Part shown: one piece after another, positions 20,552 to 29,304 of the stretch
How the letters are laid out: each line of letters starts with the position of its first letter
Numbering within the stretch: the first letter of the stretch is position 1
Origin: Cognatundibacterium jejuense
GTDB lineage: Bacteria; Pseudomonadota; Gammaproteobacteria; Burkholderiales; Burkholderiaceae_D
DNA length: 64,000 bases
NCBI RefSeq assembly: GCF_014284255.1
Contig: NZ_JACOFV010000004.1
Coordinates: 124,001-188,000 of the forward strand
Reading direction: 5' to 3'
The notes under the pieces: model-generated
Seen by the model: only the letters and a program-made list of their open reading frames with translations
What the model was told of the DNA's origin: nothing
Database searches by the model: none
Position numbers and translations under genes: made by a program

Positions 20552-20893
20552 GCAAAATCGAAATGCAAAACTTAAACTAGGTAACTTGAGATGTGCCCGT
20601 ATATCAATTGTCCAGTTAATGGTGGTGAACTGGTGTTGATTGTTCGCGGTGATTGGCTCAGTTGTGCCCTGATTAGCCGGTCGACATTCTCCAATGCGGA
20701 CGTTCAAATCTTTTCAAATTTTGGCATTTGGCAGCAAAGATCATAATGTAAGCTTTCGACCAATGGTTGCGGCCGCATCTCGTCGGCGCCAGATTCACCA
20801 AATGCCGACGCGCGTTCAAACGACGAATAAACTGCCTTATAGTTTTTTTGCAAAGACTTCAAAGCGAACAACAAAATACACTATTACTCGTGA
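20552..20893. other. Intergenic stretch without a supported gene
   Basis: About 340 bases lie between the purL terminator and the 3' end of the DUF6624 gene. A 51-codon frame (20591-20746, plus) and a 67-codon frame (20694-20897, plus) exist, but neither has a good ribosome site or a family I recognise. The base composition is unlike the flanking genes, with a GC-rich patch near 20770-20820. It may be a dispersed intergenic repeat or a decayed element; I cannot confirm either. Confidence 0.4.
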
Positions 20894-22042
20894 TTAGTTT
20901 GTAGCAGCAGGGGTGTAAAGCTTCAATAATTGCGCCTTGTATTCGGCGATTGGCTCTAGTCCTACCTGAGCGCGTCGTTCATCGAGATGAGCCTCGTCTT
21001 CGACTGGTTGCAATTCGACTTTGCCATCCTTGATTTCAGCCTGCGATCCATACCGTTGCTTCTTTCCTTCCACAATCAATACGCGGTCAATACTTAGTGC
21101 CACTGTCGACCAAGCGAGGCCACCACGTTCTGCCTCTGCCTTCAACCATGGTAAGCATTGCTCCAGCAACGGACCATCTTCATGTTGCACGATCAACCAC
21201 GCGGCTTTAGCACCGGCAGTCCCAACTAATTCCGCGCCTGGCCAACCTTTAGTCGCAATAATTTCTCTCAGGCGCGCTACATTGCCTGTATCTACTTTTT
21301 TTGTCTCCTCCGAGTGCGACTGATCCTGTGCCTGAATCCAGTGCATACGGGCGTCTTGGTCTGCAGCTGCCATTTTTTCGAGTTCAACCGCTAGGGCAGG
21401 ATCGCTGCCGCGTTCCCGGAAAATTGCGAAATCAACTTTCGCTTTAGGACTAGGGACTACGACCATTTTTCCTAATGAGCTCCAATCCGGTGCGATGACA
21501 GCTAACTGATATCGTCCAGGGGCAAGGCTGATCTGAAAGTGACTATCGTGCACTTCGCCGTAAAACGTATCACCGGCATCATTGCTCACCCTATTTGCCG
21601 CGACAATCAATCCCTCCGGGATTAGCCCTGAAGGCGCATGTATTTCTCCTTCAAAAGTCGATGCGCTAGTTCCCAGTTGAAAAATCTGCTTGTCGAGCGT
21701 CCCGGTTTCAGGTACCGACAAGAGTCCAAGAAAGGCGGAACCCAGCTTTGGAAAGGTCGCCGTTGCGCCATATGAGCCACCCGGGAGATCATTGAATTTG
21801 AAGTGGCCTTCCGCGTCTGTGTGCGTGATATGACGTACCCGGTGCCCATCAACCATCTGCGGCTTCTCGGGTGTTGCGGCAACAATGGCATTAGCAAGCG
21901 GTTTACCGTTTGGGTCTTTTACAACCCCGGTCAGCTCGCCTGCGAAGGTCGCGGTTGAGATAAGCAGCAAGGGAATCAAGGCAATCGAAACAAGACGGGG
22001 AACTGGATATATCATGAGGTAGCTATGTTGAAAAGTGGACAT
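20894..22042 (-). CDS. Exported carboxypeptidase-regulatory-like / DUF6624 protein
   Basis: The 382-residue product starts with a signal peptide ending near STATFAGE. A carboxypeptidase-regulatory-like beta-sandwich follows (about 35-120: GVVKDPNGKPLANAIV and DAEGHFKFNDLPGG), then a second sandwich-like segment. The C-terminal part (about 245-360) fits the DUF6624 family, with AWLIVQHEDGPLLEQCLPWL and DRVLIVEGKKQRYGSQ. The role is unknown; periplasmic location is inferred from the signal. An internal ATG at 22015 could also start the signal peptide. It lies downstream of the ABC/peptidase pair on the same strand but is separated from it by a terminator, so it is probably its own unit. Confidence 0.75.
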   Translation of the reverse strand: MSTFQHSYLMIYPVPRLVSIALIPLLLISTATFAGELTGVVKDPNGKPLANAIVAATPEKPQMVDGHRVRHITHTDAEGHFKFNDLPGGSYGATATFPKLGSAFLGLLSVPETGTLDKQIFQLGTSASTFEGEIHAPSGLIPEGLIVAANRVSNDAGDTFYGEVHDSHFQISLAPGRYQLAVIAPDWSSLGKMVVVPSPKAKVDFAIFRERGSDPALAVELEKMAAADQDARMHWIQAQDQSHSEETKKVDTGNVARLREIIATKGWPGAELVGTAGAKAAWLIVQHEDGPLLEQCLPWLKAEAERGGLAWSTVALSIDRVLIVEGKKQRYGSQAEIKDGKVELQPVEDEAHLDERRAQVGLEPIAEYKAQLLKLYTPAATN

Positions 22043-22296
22043 TGGTCATTACTTGTACTTCATGTGTGAGCTCTGTGAACTAAAGCTGCCCGGCAAAATT
22101 AATATTACATTATCGGATTGCGGCTTTGCCTGACTGACGGTTTCGTGCCGATTCCGAGCAATACTCCCTAACCGCGAATGACTCAAAAGTGGCACATTAC
22201 TGGCAGTCGTCGTATGGAAATCGAAATTGTTTTCACGATAACAGTTGCGCGCGGTGTTGACAATCGGTGCTGCATCAGACCCGGGCTGCTAAAATG

Positions 22297-22323
22297 AAAA
22301 GAGGAGGGCGTGCCTCCTCTTTT
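22297..22323 (-). terminator. Terminator of the ABC-peptidase operon
   Basis: A perfect 11-bp stem (22297-22307 with 22313-22323) and 5-base loop lies just past the stop of the permease-peptidase gene. Read on the minus strand it is followed by TTTTCATTTT. The remaining bases from 22043 to 22296 are the upstream region of the DUF6624 gene, where I see no clear promoter. Confidence 0.85.
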
Positions 22324-22343
22324 AACGCGCAAGTAAAAAAAAC

Positions 22344-25300
22344 TTATGATTTGCTATTGAGTATATCGACTTTAACCAGATTGTCATCCGGCGTTCTGTC
22401 TATGTACTTGTTGTCAGGGTCGATGCCAGCTTTTGCAGGCTCACCTTTGACAATAACCGTGAACGACATGTTTTTACGATCAATAAATCGACGTTCGCGT
22501 AACAAGGGGTTGCCATCTTTGTCGTCGACACCGATATCCATCCATTCATGCAATGGGACTTCTTTCTCAGCGCCTAATTCGTCTGCTTTGAACTTTCCAG
22601 CTTCGATTTTCATGCTGACTTCATACTTGCTATCGCTTAATGGCTTAGCAGTTGCGGACAGTGCACGGTTTTCAAACAAAATAATAGAATCAAACAAATC
22701 GTCGATCAGCGATTGTTTGTCGGCTGGTGTCACCTTACGAATCGCATCAACTAAGACTCGGCTATTTGGATAAGGTGCACCTTTCCCGCCATATTGATTA
22801 ATCACATCTCTTAAGGCTTCGTTGACTTTATCTTCGCCAATCTGATCCTGCAGCAGATACATGACAACGCTACCTTTGCGATAGTGCAGGTATTGTTGAT
22901 TTTCGTTTAAAGCTAAAGGCAGCTCTTTTTTGCGCTCTTGTCCGCGCCCCATGAGGTAACGGTCTAATTCAAATTTCAGGAATCGGCGCATTTTCGCATC
23001 ACCATATTGATGCTTCATCACCATCAGAGCTGAATACTGTGCCAGCGTTTCTGAAAGCACGGTAGCCCCTTGCGTATTTCCGGCAAGAACCTGATGTGCC
23101 CACCATTGATGCGCTACCTCATGAGCAGTAACATAAAACGGATAATCAAGATCTTTTGGGTCACTATCGTCTACCTTGGCAATAAATCCTATCGATTCAG
23201 AAAAAGGAATCGTATTCGGAAAAGCCTGCGCGAAACCTTCGTACCTTGGGAACTCGATAATCCTGACCATGTTGTGTTGGTAAGGGCTATAGTTTTTGGT
23301 GTAGTAGTCGAGCGATTTTTGTACGCCTAGGATCATACGATCGAGGTTGTATTCGTGTCCCTTTTGGTAGTCAATCTCAATAGCAACATCGTTCCACTGT
23401 GCTTTTTTAACTTCGTATTTTCCCGATTGGAAAGCATAGAAATTCCAGATCGGTTTATCTAGACTGTAATGGAAGTAGCGACGTCCATCTTTGCTCCATT
23501 CGCGGTCGAATTTACCAGGAGCTATCGCCATCTGATCCGCATTGGTTGAGACGACAGCGTCAAAGTTGATCAGGTCAGCATCATTCGAGATATAGTTATT
23601 TTGGAGCGCTTTGACGTCGTCGCGTGCCGCCATGCGTTCTTTCTCTTTCAAACCCAACTTACGCCTATCCTTATCTTCAACCAGTTCGACGCCTGCTTGA
23701 TAGCCGATGTGTGGCATCAATTGGCTATTGAAGAAAGTACCGTTATTGAGGACTGTTTTGCTTTGGCTCATGCCTAAGAACGTTTTTGGGTCAGCAGTAA
23801 GTTCAAAATGCAGTGCCATTTTTTCACCGGCCAGCAAGGGCTGCTTTAGCGTATAGCTGTAGAAGCCATGGGCGCGATCATTGATTTTTGTCGTGTTTTC
23901 TCTATCGAATTTGAAATCATTAATTTTGACCTCATCATCTTGCGTGATAAATATCTCATTAATCGTGGTGTTGCTACGATTCGTCAAAACATAATCACCG
24001 CTGATATGAGCGCTACGATTGTCCGGGAAAATATCGACATTCATTTTGACGTCGGTAATGCGCGGTTGCGGCACAGCTTCAAATTGCTTGTATTGCTTCT
24101 CGTAATTTGCCTGATCCGTTTGTTTGCCGTAAGTATTTTTGTAAGTATTCAGAACGTTATAGAAATAAAACAAAATGCTGCCCGTACCAATAAAGCAAAT
24201 CGCACCAACGGCCGCAATAAAGCTTGTCGAGCTACCAGAATTTAACTTGGCAAGGCGAACCCGGCCGCGCCAGTCGGTTGTCGTTCCACGCACCCAGAAC
24301 AACATTGAAGCTGCGACCAGAATCAGTGCAGCGCCAGCCCAATAGGCCTCGGTCCAACGGAAGCGAGGCAGGAAGTGGCCATAGCCGTTCATTGCGGAAT
24401 AAGTGATGCTTGGAGTATTTCCGTAGACCAGCATAGGATGCTCAAAGCCAAGACCTGGTAAAGATACCTGTCCTACGTAATAGGCAATCATCAAGAAATA
24501 GCCAACGTATTTATTATTGACGATGACTTGAATTGCCATCGCTAACACGGCAACTAGCATGTAATCTGGCCACTGCATCAGGAATAATTGATACACGTAT
24601 TCTGATATTTCGTAATTGTGATAACCCTTAATGGTTTGGAACGCAATCCCGAATACCATCAGTACAAACAGCAAAATGCCTTGCAATAAAATGAGTGAAC
24701 TTAGCTTAGACAGAAATGGAAGTGCATTGGGAATGGGCAGGGTATCAAATAACTGTGATATTTTTGCATCGCGCTCACGCCATACCAATTCGCCAGCATA
24801 AAACGTGGTAATGATCAGCATAAAGAGCGCAAAGCTTCCACTTAGTACTTCCAGCACAGCGTAAGTCACAGGATAGGTCGATGTGCCGAACATTTTTGTA
24901 ATAACCGGTGCGGTCGATGCCATAAACAGGATGCCGCACAAGGCAATCGCGATGAAGTAAATATTTTTTACGGTCTCACGCAGATTCAATTTTGTTTGTG
25001 CAACAAATATGTGCCACAAGCTCATTTTGGAGAAGTTGGTGTGCACTACTTGAACTTGTTTAATAACTGGTGCTGCTTGAGCTAATTCTTTCTTTTGCTT
25101 ACCACTGATATTGGCGGCAGAAAAATTGAAACGCCAGAAGCATAGTCCCATCATGATGATGCCAAAGGCACCCCAAATCAGGCGATTGGTCAGATAGATG
25201 CCGCTTAGAGGAACCAATCGGGTGTTTTTGTCTGCGACACTCCAATATTCGGTGAGATGACTAATAGCTCTGGAACCAAATGGGTCAATCAACGCAGCAA

Positions 25301-25919
25301 GCGTCTTATTATCCAAATCACCGAGCAGGTGGCCAGATGCTAAATAGCCGATGAGTAAGAATACGCTTGCCACATAAACTGGCAACATGCGACGTAGCAG
25401 CGCACCCATCGTGAAAAACAAGGCGCCAAAAATCAAAAAATTTGGAATTAAAGAATAGAGATAAGGGAGTATGTAAGCCATCGGTTGATTCGGTCCAAGA
25501 CGCACCGCTTCAAGGCCCGGTAAGTAGCAGCCTAACCATGCACCAAGCCCGACGCTGGAAAAAATGGCGATCAACGTCAAAAAAGCACCGAGGAAACGTC
25601 CAGATAAATATTGATATTTGTTAATTGGTGACGTGTAAAAGAAATGCCAGATATTGTTTTCGGTATCTTGCTGGATAGCGCGACCCATCATCGCGGCAAC
25701 GATCACCGTTCCAAAGAAGCCTAAAAATGTAATGGTCTGCGAAACCGATGAAGGCGCGTTAATATATGTTTTACCTCCAAAGCTGACCGTTGCACCCGAA
25801 AATACTCCACCCGCTGCCGCCATCCACAGCATCGCCAATGAGAAAAACATGAGAAAGTAAACGTAGGTAGATATGCTGCGGAATTTTTGCCGCAGCTCAA
25901 AAGACATGATAGCTAACAT
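22344..25919 (-). CDS. ABC-2-type permease fused to M1-family metallopeptidase
   Basis: The 1191-residue protein joins an ABC-2 membrane region (about 1-590, with two sets of six or so hydrophobic segments) to an M1 aminopeptidase-like domain (about 625-1190). The peptidase has the zinc motif HEVAHQWW near residue 933 and a downstream Glu in LSETLAQYSALM, which together match gluzincins. The peptidase part follows a membrane segment near 585-600 and is probably periplasmic. ATG 25919 has AAGGAG five bases upstream; a GTG at 25925 overlaps that site. The ATPase gene is 9 bases upstream. Such fused proteins are known in Gram-negative genomes, but substrate and purpose are unclear. Confidence 0.88.
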   Translation of the reverse strand: MLAIMSFELRQKFRSISTYVYFLMFFSLAMLWMAAAGGVFSGATVSFGGKTYINAPSSVSQTITFLGFFGTVIVAAMMGRAIQQDTENNIWHFFYTSPINKYQYLSGRFLGAFLTLIAIFSSVGLGAWLGCYLPGLEAVRLGPNQPMAYILPYLYSLIPNFLIFGALFFTMGALLRRMLPVYVASVFLLIGYLASGHLLGDLDNKTLAALIDPFGSRAISHLTEYWSVADKNTRLVPLSGIYLTNRLIWGAFGIIMMGLCFWRFNFSAANISGKQKKELAQAAPVIKQVQVVHTNFSKMSLWHIFVAQTKLNLRETVKNIYFIAIALCGILFMASTAPVITKMFGTSTYPVTYAVLEVLSGSFALFMLIITTFYAGELVWRERDAKISQLFDTLPIPNALPFLSKLSSLILLQGILLFVLMVFGIAFQTIKGYHNYEISEYVYQLFLMQWPDYMLVAVLAMAIQVIVNNKYVGYFLMIAYYVGQVSLPGLGFEHPMLVYGNTPSITYSAMNGYGHFLPRFRWTEAYWAGAALILVAASMLFWVRGTTTDWRGRVRLAKLNSGSSTSFIAAVGAICFIGTGSILFYFYNVLNTYKNTYGKQTDQANYEKQYKQFEAVPQPRITDVKMNVDIFPDNRSAHISGDYVLTNRSNTTINEIFITQDDEVKINDFKFDRENTTKINDRAHGFYSYTLKQPLLAGEKMALHFELTADPKTFLGMSQSKTVLNNGTFFNSQLMPHIGYQAGVELVEDKDRRKLGLKEKERMAARDDVKALQNNYISNDADLINFDAVVSTNADQMAIAPGKFDREWSKDGRRYFHYSLDKPIWNFYAFQSGKYEVKKAQWNDVAIEIDYQKGHEYNLDRMILGVQKSLDYYTKNYSPYQHNMVRIIEFPRYEGFAQAFPNTIPFSESIGFIAKVDDSDPKDLDYPFYVTAHEVAHQWWAHQVLAGNTQGATVLSETLAQYSALMVMKHQYGDAKMRRFLKFELDRYLMGRGQERKKELPLALNENQQYLHYRKGSVVMYLLQDQIGEDKVNEALRDVINQYGGKGAPYPNSRVLVDAIRKVTPADKQSLIDDLFDSIILFENRALSATAKPLSDSKYEVSMKIEAGKFKADELGAEKEVPLHEWMDIGVDDKDGNPLLRERRFIDRKNMSFTVIVKGEPAKAGIDPDNKYIDRTPDDNLVKVDILNSKS

Positions 25920-25928
25920 ACTCACTCC

Positions 25929-26846
25929 TTAAGCGACGCGGACATTGCTGTTGTGATTGACATGTACATCTGTTTTGAGAAGACCTGCCATCGCCGCGAA
26001 GTAGACATCTTCTAGGTTGCCATGTGCTTGAGTAAATCCGTCTGCAGGTTGGTGGTCAGCGTAGACGTGGATTAAAGTGCGACCTGATGTGAGGCGACTA
26101 GATATGACACTGTAATTCTGTTGGAATTGAGTAAGCTCGGATTTTTCTATGAAGCGCTTCCAGATTTTGCCTTGAATCGAATCAATTAAGGGTAAGGGCT
26201 GTCCTTTTAAAATCACTTGTCCCTTATTAATTACCGCCATGTTATTGCAGAGGTCGGCGACGTCTTCCACTATATGTGTGGACAGAATCACGATTTTGTC
26301 ATTACCAATGTCGGACAGAAGGTTATGGAAGCGTACTCGTTCTTCCGGATCGAGACCTGCAGTAGGTTCATCGACGATGATCAATTTTGGATTGCCGATC
26401 AGTGCCTGCGCAATACCAAAACGCTGACGCATACCGCCAGAAAAACCGCCTACGTGTTTGTTTTTTACATTATATAAATTGGTCTGATGAAGTAGGGCTT
26501 CAACGACTTCCTTGCGCTCTTTTCGGTTATCGATCCCCTTAAGTAACGCAAAATGTTCCAGCAAATCGTAGGCACTCACTTTGGGGTAAAGACCGAAATC
26601 CTGTGGCAGATAGCCGAGTAGGCGACGAATGTCATCTTTATGGGTGCGGATATCAATGGCGTCCAGATGCGCCGTTCCCGAATCTGCATCTTGCAGTGTC
26701 GCGAGGGTGCGCATTAATGTTGACTTGCCGGCGCCATTTGGGCCGAGTAAGCCAAACATGCCGGCTGGGATAGTCAGGCTGATATCGTTTAAAGCTTGTA
26801 CACCATTACTATATTGTTTAGAAAGATGTTGTATGCGAAGTTCCAT
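25929..26846 (-). CDS. ABC transporter ATP-binding protein
   Basis: The 305-residue ATPase has Walker A GPNGAGKST (35-43), a Q-loop in YLPQDFGLYP, the signature FSGGMRQR (about 135), Walker B LIIVDEP and the D-loop AGLDPEE, and the switch His in STHIVED. The last 90 residues form a DrrA-like C-terminal extension. It energises the downstream permease-peptidase, whose start is 9 bases after this stop. No third component is present. Confidence 0.93.
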   Translation of the reverse strand: MELRIQHLSKQYSNGVQALNDISLTIPAGMFGLLGPNGAGKSTLMRTLATLQDADSGTAHLDAIDIRTHKDDIRRLLGYLPQDFGLYPKVSAYDLLEHFALLKGIDNRKERKEVVEALLHQTNLYNVKNKHVGGFSGGMRQRFGIAQALIGNPKLIIVDEPTAGLDPEERVRFHNLLSDIGNDKIVILSTHIVEDVADLCNNMAVINKGQVILKGQPLPLIDSIQGKIWKRFIEKSELTQFQQNYSVISSRLTSGRTLIHVYADHQPADGFTQAHGNLEDVYFAAMAGLLKTDVHVNHNSNVRVA

Positions 26847-27077
26847 TTTGCGTCCCTGGTTGTTATTTTGAAAAGATATCTCATCATCCTTATGGGATTT
26901 TGAGATGTCAAGAATTTAATCTAAAGTAATGAAGATTTCTACCGCGATAAGACGAAACTCATTTTTATGTGGATAGAATCCAAAAAAATCGTCATAGAAT
27001 TCGAAGTTCTTGTATGAAATAACCAAGGAAAGTGATTCCTGATTTTATAAATGCCTCCACGGCTGAGTTGTTTGCGC

Positions 27078-27083
27078 TATAAT
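27078..27083 (+). promoter_or_regulatory. -10 box of the SRP RNA gene
   Basis: A consensus TATAAT ends seven bases before the predicted 5' end of the 4.5S RNA, the correct distance for transcription start. The -35 region is not consensus. Confidence 0.7.
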
Positions 27084-27090
27084 TGCCGCT

Positions 27091-27186
27091 GGCGGGCCCC
27101 TGCGCATTGCGGCATGGCCAATCTGGTCAGGTCGGGAACGAAGCAGCCACAGTCATTTCCCGCAAGTGCCGCAGACCAGGCTCGCC
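27091..27186 (+). ncRNA. ffs: 4.5S signal recognition particle RNA
   Basis: This about 96-nt RNA scaffolds Ffh in the bacterial signal recognition particle. The conserved apical region GGTCAGGTCGGGAACGAAGC is at 27125-27144, close to the E. coli GGUCAGGUCCGGAAGGAAGC. The ends GGCGGGCC and GGCTCGCC pair to close a long hairpin with one G-U pair. In many betaproteobacteria this gene lies next to dnaX; here dnaX is 4.6 kb downstream with four protein genes in between. The flanks, 26847-27077 and 27187-27453, hold nothing else I can support. Confidence 0.95.
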
Positions 27187-27453
27187 AACTTAGTATTTGG
27201 TCTTTCCATCTCAATCTTCCTGCTTACTTTTCTGTATTGCGCTTCTGTTTTATTTCTCCCCTTAATTTCCCTTTGTTTTTCATTGCACTTCTCTAATTAG
27301 CTTGTCTTTTGAGATTTTTTAATTAATCTGATAAATGAATTTGTACATCTATTGTTTTGCAAATTTAGATCGGTACTTGTTCTCACAGTAAAATTTTCCA
27401 AGGGTATTGCTTGGGCATTATTTTACTTTCGACATACATTCAGGGAGGCAAGC

Positions 27454-27915
27454 ATGTTACTTCTACGTAGAAGCATATTCATTAGTTTATTTAGCTTGTT
27501 GTTGGTTTCGCCAGTATTTGCAGCTGGCGATAGAGCTAGCCCAGATGAGGCAGTGGCGATGGTTAAAAGAGGTCTGAGCTATATTAAAGAAAATGGTAAA
27601 GAAAAAGCCTTTGTCGAGTTTGCCAATAAATCCAACAAGGATTTTCATGACCGTGATTTGTACCTTTTTGCCTATGATCTCAATGGCGTAAACTTGAGTC
27701 ACGGAAATAATCCAAAAATGAATGGCAAGAATATGATTGACTTGAAGGTCGGAGATAAGTTTGTCGTCAAGGAAATGTTGGCGGTTGTGAAGAGCGCAGG
27801 GAAGGGATGGGTAGAGTATCAGTGGCCTAATCCCGTGACAAAAATGCTCGAAACTAAATCAACTTATGTAGAAAAAGTGGATGATTATTTTATTGGTTGT
27901 GGCGTGTATAAATGA
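27454..27915 (+). CDS. Secreted single-Cache-domain protein
   Basis: The 153-residue product has a clear signal peptide (cleavage after SPVFA near 23). One sCache_2-type sensor domain follows, with DEAVAMVKRGLSYI, DRDLYLFAYDLNG, HGNNPKMNGKN and a C-terminal GCGVYK. Cache domains bind small ligands and are usually part of receptors, but this one has no membrane anchor or signalling domain. It may be a soluble periplasmic binding protein or act with a separate receptor. ATG 27454 has AGGGAGG upstream; the upstream in-frame extension to 27352 would bury the signal peptide. Confidence 0.85.
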   Translation: MLLLRRSIFISLFSLLLVSPVFAAGDRASPDEAVAMVKRGLSYIKENGKEKAFVEFANKSNKDFHDRDLYLFAYDLNGVNLSHGNNPKMNGKNMIDLKVGDKFVVKEMLAVVKSAGKGWVEYQWPNPVTKMLETKSTYVEKVDDYFIGCGVYK

Positions 27916-28411
27916 AGTGCTGTCATCATGATCTTCCAAGAAATTTTATAAAAAAATCGATGGTAAGATAGCATTTTTTGCTGGTTTTAATTTCAACATA
28001 AGTTATATTTTTTCTTATTTCCACATCGAAACAGATCTTATTTGTTGATGTGATCAATAGCGGCGTAATGGAGTTGAAGGTGTTGCCGTGAGCTATATAT
28101 CGTACTTTGCCATAATAGCCCTTAAGACGATTCCTTCATATTCATAGGAAGTGGCGATAAGCGCAAAATTGCCGAGTAATCCCCTATCAATAATAATTTC
28201 ACCAACTTACCCAATACAATCATTGGGTAGTGATTCGCTTTGTGTGGTCGGTATCTTGGCCCCATATCTATGGACTGGGTCGGTGTTCGGTGTTGTTGCT
28301 GTTATCCAGTTCTCGTGGTGTTATTTCATTTCTTATGTTGGTTTGTTGGATATCAAGACCATTGGCAAATAAAACGTAATGATGTTTGAAATTATAAGTG
28401 CGGAGACTTGA
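27916..28411. other. Long intergenic region before the channel gene
   Basis: About 500 bases contain no convincing gene. An 8-bp inverted repeat with a 6-base loop is at 28208-28229 (TACCCAAT and ATTGGGTA). A 73-codon frame starting GTG 28151 and ending at 28372 has a hydrophobic C-terminal half (VVAVIQFSW, YFISYVGLLDIKTIGK) that looks protein-like, so it could be a small gene or the 3' remnant of a membrane protein gene. No family is recognised. Confidence 0.35.
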
Positions 28412-29245
28412 ATGAAAAATAGACGTCAAAAAAATAAGCAGCAAGTTAATGCTTCTGCTTTAAGTCAGCGCTTTTTTTCTTTTCTATCGCGACCGCTATT
28501 GCTGGCTGGCTTACTGTTGAGTATTCCGGCATTTTATTTGTTACTCGATGGTGAGACAGATTCGCTGCGTTTTTATGGACGTCTAAGCTACGCTTGTTCA
28601 GCATTATTGATGTCCTTGGATACCATGATTCAATGGCGCCGAAACCGCGTAGGACGTCATCGTAGTGGCAAAATGGCTCTGGATATAGGTATTATCTGTG
28701 GCTGTATTCTTAGTGCCTTGCCCGCACCATCTGATTGGGGCGTGGTGCAATGGTTGTTGCGACTTGCTTTGTGCGCAGCCATCGTGTTGCGCATCGCTAC
28801 GTTAGTGCTGCAGCAGGTCAGGCCTGGGCATCTGGCGAAAATGATGTCCTTAGCAGTACTTATGCTGACTTCAGCGGGTGCTGGATTTTATTGGTTGGAA
28901 CCAAATGTCAATACGTATTCGAATGGCGTCTGGCTGGCCTTTACGACTGTAGCGACAGTGGGTTACGGCGACATTGTTCCATCGACGCCAGCGTCTAAAA
29001 TATTCGCGGTTTTTATTGTGCTTTTTGGCTACGCTATGTTCTCGATCGTAACGGCAAATATTGCGGCTCTATTTGTGGGGGAGGAAGAAGCGGCGCTTGA
29101 GCGCGAACTACACGCAGATATTCGCGCTTTAAGTCGCGAGGTGGCGGGTTTGCGTGAAGAGCTGAGAAGCCGTGATGCGCTGTATGCAAATTTGTTGCAT
29201 GGATCTGGGCAGGTCGAGTCAACTCTGCAGAGCAGTCAACGATGA
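28412..29245 (+). CDS. Potassium channel protein, ion-channel family
   Basis: The 277-residue inner-membrane protein has about six hydrophobic segments. A pore loop with the K+ selectivity filter TVATVGYGD lies at about 185-200, between the last two membrane helices (Ion_trans_2 type). The first four segments may form a reduced voltage-sensor-like unit, but I see no regular S4 arginine pattern. The C-terminal 45 residues are a charged heptad-like helix (EAALERELHADIR) that may form a coiled coil for tetramer assembly. There is no RCK domain. The gene is monocistronic and convergent with aidB. Confidence 0.85.
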   Translation: MKNRRQKNKQQVNASALSQRFFSFLSRPLLLAGLLLSIPAFYLLLDGETDSLRFYGRLSYACSALLMSLDTMIQWRRNRVGRHRSGKMALDIGIICGCILSALPAPSDWGVVQWLLRLALCAAIVLRIATLVLQQVRPGHLAKMMSLAVLMLTSAGAGFYWLEPNVNTYSNGVWLAFTTVATVGYGDIVPSTPASKIFAVFIVLFGYAMFSIVTANIAALFVGEEEAALERELHADIRALSREVAGLREELRSRDALYANLLHGSGQVESTLQSSQR

Positions 29246-29304
29246 AATTTGATTGCTCCGCATTGAATGTACGTCTGCTGTGTTTGATTTTTTTTAGCGG
29301 GTTT

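Noticed and set aside
20694-20897. 67-codon frame after purL
   Set aside because: No ribosome site, unusual composition, and its end overlaps the DUF6624 gene. Probably chance.
28151-28372. 73-codon hydrophobic frame upstream of the K+ channel
   Set aside because: It begins at GTG without a ribosome site and matches no family. It may be a remnant of a gene, but there is too little to call it a CDS.
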